From: Bacteroidales bacterium
Lineage (GTDB): Bacteria > Bacteroidota > Bacteroidia > Bacteroidales > UBA932
DNA length: 15,509 nucleotides
Direction of reading: 5' to 3'
Assembly: GCA_016283985.1 (NCBI GenBank)
Contig: JAEENZ010000144.1
Location: 1-15,509 of the forward strand
This document shows positions 14,238-15,509 of the stretch, in pieces (positions within the stretch are counted from its first letter, which is position 1; each line of letters opens with the position of its first letter). Position numbers and translations under genes: made by a program. A model generated the notes under the pieces. That model had not been told where the DNA came from. It saw only the letters and a list, made by a program, of their open reading frames with translations, and searched no databases.

Positions 14238-15401
14238 TTATCCCACAATCCATTTGCCCGCCCTCGGTATCCTCTGTACGAGGATGCAGGTTATTGCCGT
14301 GCAGGTGAAGGACGCCAGAGCGGTCAGGATTATCTCCGTCGGGGTTGTCCAGAATCCCAGGCGTCCGGCTTCGCCGATGCCGAGCCATCCGCGGAACAGC
14401 CCCGCGAATATGGAGAGGAACACCATGTGGCTGAGGTACATGCCGTATCCGGCCTTGGATGTGGGCAGCACGGCTCTGCGGTAGAATCCGCCGGAGGCGC
14501 CTATCTTCTTGAGCAGAAGGATGGTTCCCACTGTCATCAGCAACACGCCGATGGTGTCGTTGCAGATGGGCGTTTCCCAGAGTGCGGCGTGTCCGGCAGG
14601 ACCTTCGAAGGGGAAGGTGCCGGCATCCGCCAGTATCCTGCGGAAGAATCCGCCGAAGGTCAGAATTCCGCCTGCAAACAGGCACGCACCTGCCTCCATA
14701 AGGGTTCTGCCCCAGGAGAGCTCGCCCGTGAACTTGCGGAGCCAGAGGCCCAGGAGCATGTATCCCACGAAGCCGGAGAAGTAGTAGAATAGGCCGTACG
14801 CGTTCCAGCTGGCCTCACCCCAGAGGGGATAATGCGCCGGGTTCGGGATGCCCGTGGGGCCGTAGATGACGGGTGCGTTTCCACCGAAGGCCTCCCGGAC
14901 GTAGGGGATGAAGGTGGTGAGGGCGAAGATGCCGAGGTAGATCCCCAGCTCGCGCTTGCCTACCTTCTCCGCCCAGGGGGACAGCAGTGGCATCAGGAGG
15001 TAGAGGCCGATGAGCATGTACACGAACCACAGGTGACCGGCTGCATAGTTGAAGTTCAGCAGCAGCCCCTTGAAATTCTCCACTGGCTCACCCCAGATGA
15101 GGGCGTACACCACCGTCCAGATGAGGAAGGGGATTAGGATGCGGCCGGCGCGGCGCTTCAGGAATTCCCCGGTTGAATAGTGGATGGGGAACTGCAGGTA
15201 GCTGGACGCTATCACGAACAGAGGCACGCAGGCGCGGGAAATCATCTCGAATAGCGACACCCAGAAGGCATCGGTCTTCGTGAGGATACGGGAGCCCTCG
15301 CCGCCGAGGTAGAAGGGTTCTGTGGAATGTACAACCATCACCAGGAAGCAGGCTATCACCCGCATCCAGTCTATCCAGATTTCGCGTTTGCTGTCGTTCA
15401 T
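14238..15401 (-). CDS. Acyltransferase-3 family integral membrane protein
   Basis: Polytopic membrane O-acyltransferase (Acyl_transf_3, OafA/WecH type), 387 residues with about ten hydrophobic segments. These proteins move acetyl or similar groups onto extracytoplasmic glycans or lipids. The N-terminal helix holds the family Asp11, Arg14 and the key His25 (WIDWMRVIACFLVMVVHS). Next come Arg56 in ISRACVPLFVIASSYL and the basic loop FLKRRAGRILIPF with Arg87; the usual SGYL is ASSYL here. GHLWFVYMLIGLYLLMPLL is the conserved middle helix region. No fused SGNH domain is present. There is no glycan gene cluster around it, so the acceptor cannot be guessed. The gene is alone on its strand, convergent with the RlmI-like gene and divergent from a small start at 15443. 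Confidence 0.92.
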   Translation of the reverse strand: MNDSKREIWIDWMRVIACFLVMVVHSTEPFYLGGEGSRILTKTDAFWVSLFEMISRACVPLFVIASSYLQFPIHYSTGEFLKRRAGRILIPFLIWTVVYALIWGEPVENFKGLLLNFNYAAGHLWFVYMLIGLYLLMPLLSPWAEKVGKRELGIYLGIFALTTFIPYVREAFGGNAPVIYGPTGIPNPAHYPLWGEASWNAYGLFYYFSGFVGYMLLGLWLRKFTGELSWGRTLMEAGACLFAGGILTFGGFFRRILADAGTFPFEGPAGHAALWETPICNDTIGVLLMTVGTILLLKKIGASGGFYRRAVLPTSKAGYGMYLSHMVFLSIFAGLFRGWLGIGEAGRLGFWTTPTEIILTALASFTCTAITCILVQRIPRAGKWIVG

Positions 15402-15404
15402 GAT

Positions 15405-15437
15405 TTTGCAAAAATAAAGAAAAAAAGCGTATCTTTG
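15405..15437 (+). promoter_or_regulatory. Predicted full Bacteroidota promoter for the right-edge gene
   Basis: TTTG at 15405-15408, a 21-base spacer, and TATCTTTG at 15430-15437 match both the -33 and -7 elements. This is the best promoter match in the window. The -7 element ends 5 bases before the ATG at 15443. Confidence 0.55.
15409..15416 (-). promoter_or_regulatory. Predicted -7 element for the acyltransferase gene
   Basis: Reads TATTTTTG on the minus strand, matching TAnnTTTG. It ends 7 bases before the ATG at 15401, predicting a leader of only a few bases. No convincing -33 TTTG is seen at 19-21 bases. The surrounding A/T tract raises the chance of a random match. Confidence 0.4.
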
Positions 15438-15442
15438 AAGAT

Positions 15443-15509
15443 ATGAAACTAATAGCCCTGATCTTTGGCCTCGCGGCCATTACGGAGCCCCTTCCGCTAC
15501 ATCGCGACA
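15443..15509 (+). CDS. Start of an unidentified gene (3' end outside window)
   Basis: An ATG at 15443 opens a frame without stops to the window edge, 22 full codons reading MKLIALIFGLAAITEPLPLHRD. The start is a short basic residue followed by a hydrophobic run, as in a signal peptide or first membrane helix. A strong promoter match ends 5 bases upstream, so translation would be leaderless or nearly so. Too little is present to name a family. Confidence 0.45.
   Translation, partial: MKLIALIFGLAAITEPLPLHRD

Noticed and set aside
14220..14244. Small dyads CTCTA-TG-TAGAG and GGG-TTTAT-CCC at the RlmI/acyltransferase convergence as a bidirectional terminator.
   Set aside because: Stems are only 5 and 3 base pairs and no T-tract follows on either strand.
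1..15509. Mobile element, prophage, toxin-antitoxin, CRISPR or defence genes.
   Set aside because: No transposase, integrase, repeat array, tRNA-edge integration or known defence motif was seen on either strand.

Overview
The window reads as a piece of Bacteroidota (probably Bacteroidales) chromosome of moderately high GC. The signs are a GH92 mannosidase lipoprotein, an S41 protease in the same operon, and a Sec-exported bleomycin-hydrolase-like C1 peptidase. Shine-Dalgarno sequences are weak or absent, and TAnnTTTG (the Bacteroidota -7 promoter element) occurs in all three divergent intergenic gaps. Genus cannot be fixed from the sequence. Genes are packed tightly and I see no tRNA, rRNA, CRISPR array, insertion sequence or phage gene. 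No stretch longer than 300 bases lacks a gene.

Left block (1-3559, + strand): the 3' part of an S41/PDZ protease gene, then 1 base later a complete GH92 alpha-mannosidase lipoprotein gene. Both products act outside the cytoplasm.

Middle block (3556-7675, - strand): a four-gene unit transcribed from about 7690 towards 3556. It holds a ketopantoate-reductase-family enzyme, a class I/II PLP aminotransferase, an exported C1 peptidase and phosphatidylserine synthase (pssA). The last two gene junctions are 2 and 0 bases. The pssA stop codon overlaps the GH92 stop codon on the other strand.

Right block (7732-14234, + strand): mntP (manganese efflux) stands alone. After a second divergent gap comes a run with short or overlapping junctions: a membrane protein resembling NapH fused to NapG, a twin-arginine aldo/keto reductase with two C-terminal Fe-S motifs, an unrecognised membrane-anchored protein, a DEDDy 3'-5' exonuclease, and an RlmI-type 23S rRNA methyltransferase. 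A convergent acyltransferase-3 membrane protein follows on the - strand (14238-15401). A probable leaderless gene starts at 15443 and runs out of the window.

The best candidate for something undescribed is the pair at 8490-11210. One gene encodes what looks like a complete NapH (four membrane helices, two CxxxCP motifs, two ferredoxin motifs) joined to a NapG-like four-cluster ferredoxin that keeps an internal twin-arginine motif. The next gene, 3 bases on, encodes an aldo/keto reductase with its own twin-arginine leader and two more Fe-S motifs. I infer a quinol-to-periplasm electron chain feeding an exported reductase. The substrate is unknown.
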